Source of the DNA: Chloroflexota bacterium
GTDB taxonomy: Bacteria; Chloroflexota; Ktedonobacteria; Ktedonobacterales; Ktedonobacteraceae
Assembly: GCA_005881995.1 (NCBI GenBank)
Contig: VBHV01000554.1
Span: forward strand, 1 to 6,236
Reading direction: 5' to 3'
Length of the DNA: 6,236 nt
Under the pieces are notes generated by a model. It was not told where the DNA came from and did not search any database. It worked only from the letters and a program-made list of their open reading frames with translations. Below are positions 1 to 5,871 of this stretch, one piece after another. The stretch's first letter is position 1. Each line of letters opens with the position of its first letter. Position numbers and translations under genes: made by a program.

Positions 1-954
1 TATCTTCTGTGCCAGCGTACCCGGCTGCGCAGAAGCGGCGGCGTATAACGTCATCGTCAGCGCCGCCGAAAAAATATTCGCCATGCTGGAGAGATTCCAG
101 GAAACGTAAAACCAGGCATTCACCGTTGCCGAAAGCAGCACCGTGACCAGCACTGGCAGAACAAGCGCGGGCGCTTGCAGCGTTACATTGAGCAGGTGAT
201 GCTTGAGCGCAGAAAGTCCCAGTTTTCGCAATAACCCCCACTGCGGCAGGTAATTTCTCCCTACCCATCCCTTTTTCGCAAGCACATATCCGGCCAGGGC
301 GACTAACGAGCAGATATTCCCGATAGCCCACGTCGCATAGATCGTCAGTCCAACGGCACGCGAGAGCCAGAGGCTGGCCGCCAGCAGCACAGCGAGTTTC
401 ACCACCGCGAACAAGCTGTTGCGCCAGAGTTGTAGCTCACCGCGAAACAGCCCTATCAACGCGTCGTCGAGAACCAGGGTAATTGCCGTGAGGCTGACAC
501 CGAGTGCAAAAAGCGCGCTGCTGCCGGTGCTTGCTCCTAGAGGCTGGAAACCGCTTGAAACATATGGCGCGACAACCGCGAAAGCAAAGCCCAGCAGTCC
601 TCCAAATCCCGCAACCAGGACCAGCGCTGCGCTGATAAGCGAACCCTCTCTTCCCCGCTGCAGCGGCAGCTCGCCGAGCAAGAGCGTGCCCAGGCCTACA
701 ATAGCCAGCGATCCAAGCAGTGTCATCGCCGAAATGGCTGCGGAGGCTAACCCAACGGCTTCCGGTGGGAACGCCCGTGCTGCCAGCCACCAGTAAATGA
801 AGCCAAGCAGCGATGTTACCGCTGTAGTTCCTACGAGCGATCCAGCATTGAGCAAGATGATGCTATTGATACGCGCCCACTGGAGCGCTTGCGTCAGGAG
901 ATTCGGCCTCCCTTTACCCTGTACAACCGGAGCGATAGGTATACTGGTTTTCAT
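1..954 (-). CDS. Oligosaccharide/polysaccharide flippase-like membrane protein (partial, C-terminus outside the window)
   Basis: An uninterrupted minus-strand frame runs from an ATG at 954 to the window edge, giving 318 residues and no stop. After a polar N-terminus of about 30 residues, I see about eight hydrophobic segments, at roughly residues 33-56, 66-92, 106-130, 145-165, 180-198, 203-225, 255-282 and 284-306. This spacing, the segment GSLVGTTAVTSLLGFIYWWL and the following AARAFPPEAVGLASA are typical of the Wzx/MVF-MATE flippase superfamily, which moves lipid-linked sugars across the cytoplasmic membrane. Family members usually have 12-14 helices and 400-500 residues, so about a third is missing. 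AGGA at 961-964, six bases before the ATG, is a plausible ribosome binding site. No other ATG is in frame just upstream. No glycan-synthesis partner gene is visible, so the transported substrate is unknown. Another MATE-like transporter is the main alternative. Confidence 0.82.
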   Translation of the reverse strand, partial: MKTSIPIAPVVQGKGRPNLLTQALQWARINSIILLNAGSLVGTTAVTSLLGFIYWWLAARAFPPEAVGLASAAISAMTLLGSLAIVGLGTLLLGELPLQRGREGSLISAALVLVAGFGGLLGFAFAVVAPYVSSGFQPLGASTGSSALFALGVSLTAITLVLDDALIGLFRGELQLWRNSLFAVVKLAVLLAASLWLSRAVGLTIYATWAIGNICSLVALAGYVLAKKGWVGRNYLPQWGLLRKLGLSALKHHLLNVTLQAPALVLPVLVTVLLSATVNAWFYVSWNLSSMANIFSAALTMTLYAAASAQPGTLAQKI

Positions 955-1310
955 GCTCTGTCCTGTCCTGGGCCGCGTTCGTTTTCTGGAAGCACATATG
1001 CTGTAGCCTTTTTTAGCTTGAACGCGTCACTATTACCTATCGTAGAAATCGCTAGCATCTTTAGGAGACGAGAACCACATACCTACAAGGAGCAACCCAG
1101 CAACATCCGTAGGGGCGAGGGAGGATGATGAGGGGTTGGGAGGGCCTTTAAGGTCGCCCGCGGGGTGGGGGGTGATCGCGTTTCCCCAGGATTCGAGCTA
1201 GATGAACAGGTACGCGGGCGACCATAAAGGCCCACACCGCCCCACGTCATCCACCCTCGCCCCTACGGATCATGTGGCCCTGTGCCTGGTTTCCCAACTT
1301 CGGTTGATGC
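955..1310. other. Non-coding interval between the flippase and the small membrane protein gene
   Basis: About 356 bases contain no convincing gene. The middle is filled by the long inverted repeat at 1105-1270. The part next to the flippase start (955-1100) must hold that gene's leader, and probably its promoter, unless transcription reads through from upstream, but I could not find a clear -35/-10 pair. Plus-strand open frames here (for example 797-1006 and 889-1128) are short, start inside the flippase and run through repeat sequence, so they are not believed. A small CAAC-TTCG-GTTG hairpin lies near 1294-1305, too short to call a terminator. Confidence 0.6.
1105..1270. repeat. Long imperfect inverted repeat, two 58-bp arms around a 50-bp spacer
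   Basis: The left arm is 1105-1162 and the right arm 1213-1270. Aligning the left arm with the reverse complement of the right gives 50 identities in 58 positions with no gaps. The outer 17 bases (ATCCGTAGGGGCGAGGG) and the inner 11 (GGTCGCCCGCG) match perfectly. The arms are G-rich on one strand and C-rich on the other. No open frame encodes a transposase inside. It could be a MITE-like or REP-like palindrome, or two oppositely inserted copies of a roughly 54-bp repeat; the related single copy at 2177-2229 favours the second view. As RNA it could fold into a very stable hairpin and may end transcription of the upstream minus-strand gene. Confidence 0.85.
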
Positions 1311-1835
1311 CTATTTGACGCCCCTTGTGGGCATCAGGCTACTTGCGGGCGTCAGGCTTATGGGCGTCAGCCCTGTGCTACTCCAATAAGTATCGCGAAG
1401 TTCGACATCCGTCTGTGAGAGATCAACCGTCTCCAATACACGCACCAGGGGAACAGGCACTGGGGTCTCACCTAATTTTCCAGGGAAGCTCTTCCACTCC
1501 TGAAGCACATGCCTGGCCCCCAGGAGTCGTTTCGTGTCTGAAGAGTGAGAAGAGCGAGTCGCTATAATGCGCAAGAGCAGAAGCATTGCAGAAAGAAAAG
1601 CAAGAGCCAGTAAAAATAATAGCCAGAGATGCGCGGCCACGGCAGCAGTGATACCCGCGCCAACCAGCAGCCACATCCACCATTGACTTTTCAGCATCAG
1701 GATCAACTGCCTGCGTCTTTGCACTATCCTGTCCGTTGCTACCGCTCTTCGAGCATTCACCGGCCATAGCGCCCGGCTAACCCTTGCATCACCTCCGCCG
1801 CACGCGTTTCCTTCCTGCCCTTTCTGCTTTATCAT
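1311..1835 (-). CDS. Small hypothetical membrane protein with a hydrophobic hairpin
   Basis: The 174-residue product is not a family I recognise. Residues 1-46 are basic (RRR at 40-42). Residues 52-92 form about 40 consecutive uncharged, mostly hydrophobic positions (from QWWMWLLVGAG to SAMLLLLRIIA), long enough for two tightly packed transmembrane helices. Basic residues flank both ends, so both termini are probably cytoplasmic. Residues 93-174 are a soluble tail with VPVPLVRVLETVDLS and a repetitive end, (S/G)L(T/M)P three times. The ATG at 1835 is preferred because GGAGG lies just upstream (1839-1843), although the gap is only three bases. The internal Met48 has no ribosome binding site. 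It lies 12 bases downstream of the possible small gene at 1848-2060, which would suit co-transcription. Its role is unknown. Confidence 0.6.
   Translation of the reverse strand: MIKQKGQEGNACGGGDARVSRALWPVNARRAVATDRIVQRRRQLILMLKSQWWMWLLVGAGITAAVAAHLWLLFLLALAFLSAMLLLLRIIATRSSHSSDTKRLLGARHVLQEWKSFPGKLGETPVPVPLVRVLETVDLSQTDVELRDTYWSSTGLTPISLTPASSLMPTRGVK
1329..1373. repeat. Three short 12-bp direct repeats at the 3' end of the membrane protein gene
   Basis: Units GGGCATCAGGCT (1329-1340), GGGCGTCAGGCT (1347-1358) and GGGCGTCAGCCC (1362-1373) differ at one to three positions and are separated by 6 and 3 bases. On the coding (minus) strand they encode the successive LTP, LTP and LMP tripeptides close to the C-terminus. 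Because the spacing stays in frame, the repeats look like a small tandem expansion of the coding sequence rather than an insertion. Confidence 0.55.
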
Positions 1836-1838
1836 ATG

Positions 1839-1843
1839 CCTCC
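1839..1843 (-). promoter_or_regulatory. Ribosome binding site of the small membrane protein gene
   Basis: GGAGG reads on the minus strand, three bases before the ATG at 1835 and directly after the TGA of the upstream frame ending at 1848. The core motif is perfect but the spacing is shorter than the usual 5-9 bases. It is the main support for choosing this start over the internal Met48. Confidence 0.45.
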
Positions 1844-1847
1844 ATCC

Positions 1848-2060
1848 TCACTCAAAAACGATTGCTCTACCGCGACACTGAAGTGCCGGCGTGACCGTCG
1901 GCAACACTTCAGCGCTAAGCGCGAAACACGCCGCCCCACATCCAGCCTCATCACCATCGTGCATGCAGTCCCTCACATCCACCACGCCCGGCGCGACTTT
2001 CACAAGCCAGACAAGATAGGTCGCGCGCTCCAACACCTCACATACACAATCGCCAGCCAC
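1848..2060 (-). CDS. Possible small hypothetical protein, or 3' remnant of a decayed gene
   Basis: A GTG-started frame of 70 residues ends in TGA 12 bases before the next gene, with that gene's GGAGG placed right after the stop, as expected inside an operon. The product (beginning VAGDCVCEVLERATYLVWLV) is rich in Val, Cys and acidic residues and has no recognised motif. I see no ribosome binding site before the GTG, and an in-frame TGA lies only 6 bases further upstream. The frame between 2061 and about 2180 that looks most coding-like is a different one, so this may be the downstream half of a frameshifted gene. The opposite strand is also open here (1836-2156) but gives a low-complexity product, which I do not believe. 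Confidence 0.3.
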   Translation of the reverse strand: MAGDCVCEVLERATYLVWLVKVAPGVVDVRDCMHDGDEAGCGAACFALSAEVLPTVTPALQCRGRAIVFE

Positions 2061-2176
2061 CCAACTTCACCATCACAACCCAAATGCAAGAGACTCTGCC
2101 TGGCATACAGCGTATCCTGCCCGTGTTCGCACACCAGCACTTCACTATCGCGGTAGGGGATTCGTCCATAGTCATT

Positions 2177-2229
2177 GTAGGGGCGGGGGTGGTGGATGAG
2201 CGGGGTAGGGACCATTGCGGTCGCCCTCG
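2177..2229 (+). repeat. Lone copy of the G-rich repeat that forms the 1105-1270 inverted repeat
   Basis: This stretch begins GTAGGGGCG and ends GGTCGCCCTCG, with GGATGA and GGGGT-GGGA blocks in the same order and nearly the same spacing as the left arm at 1109-1162 (53 versus 54 bases). It lies in the same orientation as that arm. I found no inverted partner within the flanking few hundred bases, so it stands alone. Three related copies in 1.1 kb suggest a dispersed repeat family of this genome. It has no coding function that I can see. Confidence 0.65.
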
Positions 2230-2410
2230 CCTCAAACCACGTAACCCTCCATCCTCTCATGACCGATCAGCTCATATACCTCATTGTAAGAAGGGAGATA
2301 CGCTTCCAGGTTACGAACACATGGAGGTTGCGTTAAGAAATAGCCCGTCCTCTTGCGAACTTCTTAACCTTTTATCGACTGATTTGTGTATTTCTATGGG
2401 GTATCATCTT

Positions 2411-2431
2411 TATCTATTCGATATATAGATA
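2411..2431 (-). terminator. AT-rich hairpin directly after the dehydrogenase stop codon (weak terminator candidate)
   Basis: TATCTAT (2411-2417) and ATAGATA (2425-2431) are perfect 7-bp arms around a 7-base loop, placed two bases after the TAA of the oxidoreductase gene on the minus strand. The stem is almost entirely A/T and there is no following T-tract on that strand, so it is a poor intrinsic terminator. Its position is its only strong argument. Confidence 0.25.
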
Positions 2432-2433
2432 CA

Positions 2434-4869
2434 TTATGCTTTGATCTTCTCGTTTTTCGGATCGTACAATGGCTCCTTCATCACCGTTGCTCCATAGCGC
2501 ACTCCAAACAATTGGACTTCAATGCGTGTGCCAGCTACAGCATATTCCATGGGCAGATACCCATAAGCGATGCTCTGGCGAACCGTATACCCATATCCCG
2601 CGCTGGTAATATGGCCTAATACGCGCTCACCATCCAGCAGCGGCTCGCCTCCCAGCCCCACGGCGGCTGGATCATCCAGTACCAGGCAGCAGAGCTTGCG
2701 CGTAACGCCCAGCCTCTTGATGCGCTCAAGTGCATCTCTGCCGGTAAAATCACCTTTTTGCAGTTTCACCGCGAAGCCCAGTCCTGCCTCGTATGGGTTG
2801 TATTCAGAATGAATATCCGCGCTCCAGTAGCGATAGCCCTTTTCCAGGCGCAGCGAGTCAATGGCGCGGTAGCCTGCAGCCAGCATGCCGAGCGGCTGAC
2901 CGGCTTCCCACAGCGTATCCCAGAGTTTGAGCCCATATTCCATTGGCGCGTAAATCTCCCAGCCAAGCTCGCCAACATAGGTGACGCGCAGAGCCAGCGC
3001 GGGAATATCGCCGATAGTGACATATTGCGCCGTCAAATAAGGGAAGGCCTCGTTCGAGAAATCGTTCTCACTCACCTGCTGCATCAAATCGCGTGTTCGC
3101 GGTCCCCAGACGCCAATACAGCAGCGACTGGATGTTATGTCGTGCATGTAGACGGAGCCGTCGGTGGGCATATGGCTGCGAATCCATGCCAGGTCGTGAT
3201 TGCCAAAAGCGGTGCCGGTCACGATCTGGAAGCGATCAGCGGCCAGGCGGGTCACCGTCAGATCGCACTCGATGCCGCCGTGTCGATTGGGCATCTGTGT
3301 GTAGGTAATGGCTCCTATTGGTTGATCCATCTGGTTGTCTGTAATGCGCTGCAAGAAGGCTAGCGCGCCTGGGCCAAGCACCTCTATTTTAGAGAATGAG
3401 GTCTCATCGAACATAGCCACTCTTTCGCGCGTGGCCTGGTGTTCCGCGCCAATGGCGGGCGACCAGTAGCGACTGGCCCAGCCATACGGCACCGGCCATG
3501 CTTGCCCCTCGGCCAGCCCCTCATTGCGGCTGAACCAGTTTGGCCGTTCCCATCCGGCCTTTTCACCGAAGACAGCGTCCAGTTCTTCGAGGCGCTGGTA
3601 AACGGGGCTGAGTCGCAGCTTGCGCGCGCTGCTGCGCTCCAGGGCGGGATAGCTGATATCATAGTACGTGCTGTAGACTTCGTTGACGCGCGTAGCGATG
3701 TAGCGGCGGCTGGCGGTGTAGGCTCCAAAGCGCCGGATGTCCATGTGCCAGAGATCGAGGCTCGGCTCGCCGTCGATTATCCATTCCGCGATCATCTTGC
3801 CGACTCCGCCTGAGCCGGAGACGCCGTGCGCACAGAAACCGCAGGCCGCCCAGAAGCCGTGAACTTCCGGCGCTTCTCCCAGGATGAATTCTCCATCGGG
3901 CGTAAACGACTCCAATCCGTTAACGCGCTTCACCAGTTCAACGTTGCGTAGCGAGGGAACGCGCTCGATGCACCCGCGCATGAGGCTTTCAAAGCGCGGC
4001 GGGTCAAAATCGAGCACGCTTGGATTGGGGCCATCGGGAATGGCATCGACGGCAAAGGGCAGGGGGTCGCGTTCGTAACCTCCTAATACCAGGCTCTCTC
4101 CATCTTGCCGGAAATAGACCAGGTTGTCGGGGTCTCGCAGGTTGGGAATGCTCACACCTCCCGCGAGTTCGGGCAATCGATCCGTCTGAGCATACTGGTG
4201 CTGCATCGGGATGAGCGGAATAGAGATACCGGCCATCCGGCCAATGATGGGAGACCAGATACCGGCAGCCACCACCACAATCTCGGTACGAATACGTCCC
4301 TGGGTGGTATGAATGGCCTGTACCTGCCCCTGCGCCACCTCGATGCCTGTGACGCGGGTATGGTCGTAGAAGGTTGCGCCGCGTTCACGCGCGATGTCGG
4401 CCATCGCCTGTGCCAGGATGGGCGCTTTCGCCGAGCCATCCGTAGGCAGCCACAGCGCGCCTTCCACCCCTTTCAGGTTCATCAGAGGAAACATGCGCCG
4501 CGCCTCTTCCGCGCTGATCAATTCCGCCTCCAATCCCACGCTTTTCGAGAAGCCTACCTGCCGCCGCAGTTCCTCCATGCGCTCTTTCGATGAGGCCAGG
4601 CGCAGGCTGCCTCCTCCCGTGTAGGGGCTTGATTTATCATGCCCGTGCAGCGTTTTATACAGCGCGACGCTATACACCAGCATCTTTGTCAGGCTGACCG
4701 AGGAGCGCAACTGGCCAACCAGTCCTGGCGCGTGCGAGCTTGTCCCACCGCTCAGCGCTCCCTGTTCAAGTACGACGATATCCCGCCAGCCGCGCTCGGT
4801 CAGGTGATAGGCGATACTGGAACCGGCGATGCCGCTGCCTATGATGACGACTCTAGCCTGGTCATGCAT
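2434..4869 (-). CDS. FAD-dependent oxidoreductase with C-terminal GcvT domain (dimethylglycine/sarcosine dehydrogenase family)
   Basis: The 811-residue product matches the usual bacterial length. Known family members oxidise an N-methyl group of dimethylglycine or sarcosine and hand the resulting one-carbon unit to tetrahydrofolate. A DAO-type FAD domain spans about residues 5-370: GSGIAG at 11-16 binds FAD, Glu35 ends the second beta strand, and His46 in GGTSSHAPGL is where relatives attach FAD covalently. AAGIWSP (201-207) and SFTPDGEFILGEAP (321-334) are further family motifs. A linker of FAO_M type covers about 375-430 (DIRRFG, then GWERPNWF at 439-446). The GcvT folate domain covers about 470-710, with RHGGIECD (Asp536 as likely folate or catalytic acid), GELGWE (633-638) and LRLEKGYRYW (673-682). 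A GcvT C-terminal barrel follows to about 800. The start at 4869 has AGAGGTGA upstream and overlaps the kinase gene by 8 bases. Substrate, and whether it is an oxidase or dehydrogenase, cannot be decided. It is probably cytoplasmic, since there is no signal peptide. Confidence 0.93.
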   Translation of the reverse strand: MHDQARVVIIGSGIAGSSIAYHLTERGWRDIVVLEQGALSGGTSSHAPGLVGQLRSSVSLTKMLVYSVALYKTLHGHDKSSPYTGGGSLRLASSKERMEELRRQVGFSKSVGLEAELISAEEARRMFPLMNLKGVEGALWLPTDGSAKAPILAQAMADIARERGATFYDHTRVTGIEVAQGQVQAIHTTQGRIRTEIVVVAAGIWSPIIGRMAGISIPLIPMQHQYAQTDRLPELAGGVSIPNLRDPDNLVYFRQDGESLVLGGYERDPLPFAVDAIPDGPNPSVLDFDPPRFESLMRGCIERVPSLRNVELVKRVNGLESFTPDGEFILGEAPEVHGFWAACGFCAHGVSGSGGVGKMIAEWIIDGEPSLDLWHMDIRRFGAYTASRRYIATRVNEVYSTYYDISYPALERSSARKLRLSPVYQRLEELDAVFGEKAGWERPNWFSRNEGLAEGQAWPVPYGWASRYWSPAIGAEHQATRERVAMFDETSFSKIEVLGPGALAFLQRITDNQMDQPIGAITYTQMPNRHGGIECDLTVTRLAADRFQIVTGTAFGNHDLAWIRSHMPTDGSVYMHDITSSRCCIGVWGPRTRDLMQQVSENDFSNEAFPYLTAQYVTIGDIPALALRVTYVGELGWEIYAPMEYGLKLWDTLWEAGQPLGMLAAGYRAIDSLRLEKGYRYWSADIHSEYNPYEAGLGFAVKLQKGDFTGRDALERIKRLGVTRKLCCLVLDDPAAVGLGGEPLLDGERVLGHITSAGYGYTVRQSIAYGYLPMEYAVAGTRIEVQLFGVRYGATVMKEPLYDPKNEKIKA

Positions 4870-5764
4870 GATTCACCTCTTTCAACCATTGTTCAAAAGG
4901 TGACGCTTCAACATTCTGTAAAAAACGGTTGAGGTGGTGATGGGCATATTCATGATAATCAAAATCGAGTTCTGAAACGCCCATCTGTAAAAATCCCCAG
5001 AACGATTCGCGCAAATCTGAACCCAGTCGCATCAGATGCAGGTGCGCTATATCCGCGGGTTTTGCCTCCCCGAAATAGTACTGGAGCAACAGCACACAGC
5101 GTTCATGATCCAGTGATTGATTGACCGCGAAATTCCCCAGGTCAAAGAAGATGTCGCCCATCCCGGCGTACTCCCAATCCAGAATCCGGATGGTATCACC
5201 GTCGTCAATGAAGTTGCTGGCAAGCAGGTCATTATGGCACGGCTTCTGTTGCTGTACCGTTCCCAGCGCCTCTTCGATCTGCGCCATCAACGTGAAGACG
5301 CGGGGCAGCGTCTCCGGGAAAGTGACGCCGTATTCCAGGGCCAGGTGGTGATAGTTCCGCACCGTTGTAAAAGGGGAGAACTCGCCGGGAAAAGCTGGTC
5401 CCCTGTGATAGCGCTGCATGGAAGCCACGATGCGCCGCAGCGTCCCCGGTTGGGCGGCAATTTCTGGAGAAATAGGCGATCCCACGATAAAGCGCGTCAC
5501 CAGCGCCTCTTCAGAAGCCAGGAAGTGCATCACCTCGGCCCCGACACCGACCTGGGCGGCAATAGCGGTACACATACTTTCGAGCCGCCGGTCAATACCG
5601 AGCAGGTGCGTTCTCTTACCGCCGATGCGCAGCACGAAGGTTTCGCCGGAAATATCCACCCGGTAGTTCTGGTTTGTGATGCCGCCCAGCAGTGGGGTAA
5701 CGACAGCATTGCCGGTGCTCCATCCCGGAATCTGGTTCACAATGCGCTCGATATGTTGATCCAT
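4862..5764 (-). CDS. Choline/aminoglycoside kinase-fold phosphotransferase
   Basis: This 300-residue protein (numbering here includes one extra residue from a GTG at 5767) has the size and motifs of the choline/ethanolamine kinase and APH family, which transfers the ATP gamma-phosphate to a small hydroxylated molecule. LLGGITNQNYRV (27-38) is the nucleotide loop typical of choline-kinase and LicA-like members, and VLRIGG (45-50) follows. CHNDLLASNF (177-186) is the catalytic loop with Asp180 as base and Asn185 for metal. ILDWEYAGMGDIFFDLGN (195-212) carries the metal-binding Asp197. ATG 5764 is preferred because AAGGTGA (5771-5777) sits six bases before it; the GTG at 5767 would leave only three. 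It is first in a promoter-led operon and overlaps the FAD-GcvT gene, suggesting a choline or amino-alcohol substrate, which is inference. An antibiotic-resistance role seems less likely. Confidence 0.9.
   Translation of the reverse strand: MDQHIERIVNQIPGWSTGNAVVTPLLGGITNQNYRVDISGETFVLRIGGKRTHLLGIDRRLESMCTAIAAQVGVGAEVMHFLASEEALVTRFIVGSPISPEIAAQPGTLRRIVASMQRYHRGPAFPGEFSPFTTVRNYHHLALEYGVTFPETLPRVFTLMAQIEEALGTVQQQKPCHNDLLASNFIDDGDTIRILDWEYAGMGDIFFDLGNFAVNQSLDHERCVLLLQYYFGEAKPADIAHLHLMRLGSDLRESFWGFLQMGVSELDFDYHEYAHHHLNRFLQNVEASPFEQWLKEVNHA
4873..4880 (-). promoter_or_regulatory. Ribosome binding site of the oxidoreductase, inside the kinase coding end
   Basis: AGAGGTGA on the minus strand lies three bases before the ATG at 4869, with the GAGG core seven bases away, and is part of the last kinase codons. 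Because the two frames overlap by 8 bases (ATGCATGA holds both the start and the TGA stop), translation of the oxidoreductase is probably coupled to that of the kinase. Confidence 0.65.
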
Positions 5765-5770
5765 CACTGA

Positions 5771-5779
5771 TCACCTTCC
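5771..5779 (-). promoter_or_regulatory. Ribosome binding site of the kinase gene
   Basis: GGAAGGTGA on the minus strand lies six bases before the ATG at 5764. It decides between the adjacent GTG (5767) and ATG (5764) start codons in favour of the ATG. Confidence 0.65.
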
Positions 5780-5791
5780 AGTTTTTCTCTG

Positions 5792-5820
5792 AGCATACAA
5801 TCTGGTTCAGCTTGCGTCAA
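5792..5820 (-). promoter_or_regulatory. Sigma70-type promoter of the kinase-oxidoreductase operon
   Basis: On the minus strand TTGACG (5815-5820) and TATGCT (5792-5797) are separated by exactly 17 bases, close to the consensus TTGACA-17-TATAAT. Transcription would start near 5785, giving a leader of only about 20 bases that contains the kinase ribosome binding site. So there is no room for a riboswitch, and control would have to act at the promoter. Confidence 0.7.
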
Positions 5821-5822
5821 GC

Positions 5823-5842
5823 AGGCGGTGTAGCCGCCTTTT
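5823..5842. promoter_or_regulatory. GC-rich inverted repeat abutting the operon's -35 box
   Basis: AGGCGG (5823-5828) and CCGCCT (5834-5839) form a perfect 6-bp stem with loop TGTAG, and TTT follows on the plus strand. Two readings are possible: an intrinsic terminator for plus-strand transcription coming from behind the kinase gene, or a protein-binding palindrome, since it begins only two bases upstream of the -35 box of the minus-strand promoter. The T-run is short and the stem is small, so neither is certain. Confidence 0.4.
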
Positions 5843-5871
5843 ATAGGACGGTTGCTACGAAATTTTGCGGT

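Larger units (their letters stand above)
2061..2433. other. Interval with a lone repeat copy and coding-like fragments on the minus strand
   Basis: There is no intact gene in these 373 bases. The interval contains the G-rich repeat copy at 2177-2229, an AT-rich hairpin at 2411-2431 and an 8-bp inverted repeat (GTTAAGAA at 2332-2339, TTCTTAAC at 2361-2368). On the minus strand two stretches read like protein: 2232-2363, giving 43 residues that include AYLPSYNEVYELIGHERMEG and lack a start codon, and about 2061-2170, giving GRIPYRDSEVLVCEHGQDTL and onward in another frame. With 1848-2060 they may be pieces of one broken gene. Confidence 0.4.

Noticed and set aside
437..790. Minus-strand open frame of 117 codons
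   Set aside because: Same strand but wrong frame within the flippase; the flippase frame gives regular transmembrane segments, while this one gives an Arg/Gly-rich product.
955..1310. CRISPR or tandem-repeat array
   Set aside because: Only two arms in opposite orientation with a unique spacer; no regularly spaced direct repeats.
1836..2156. Plus-strand open frame of 106 codons
   Set aside because: Ser/Thr/His/Arg-rich low-complexity product from C/A-rich DNA; the minus strand has the better operon-like arrangement here.
2332..2368. 8-bp inverted repeat GTTAAGAA/TTCTTAAC followed by TTTT on the plus strand, a possible terminator
   Set aside because: The stem is AT-rich with a 21-base loop, and no plus-strand gene precedes it that would need a terminator.
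2758..3363. Plus-strand open frame of 201 codons
   Set aside because: Antisense to the GcvT part of the oxidoreductase, where conserved motifs fix the true frame; no ribosome binding site or recognisable domain.
4105..4593. Plus-strand open frame of 162 codons
   Set aside because: Shadow of the FAD-binding part of the oxidoreductase on the other strand.
4862..5764. Reading the kinase as an aminoglycoside resistance enzyme
   Set aside because: The nucleotide loop and VLRIGG segment resemble choline-kinase/LicA-type members, and the operon partner is a metabolic enzyme; nothing points to resistance.
5117..5770. Plus-strand open frame of 217 codons
   Set aside because: It lies entirely antisense to the kinase gene, whose motifs (catalytic loop, metal-binding Asp) are clear; the antisense product is charged, Gln/His-rich and has no family features.
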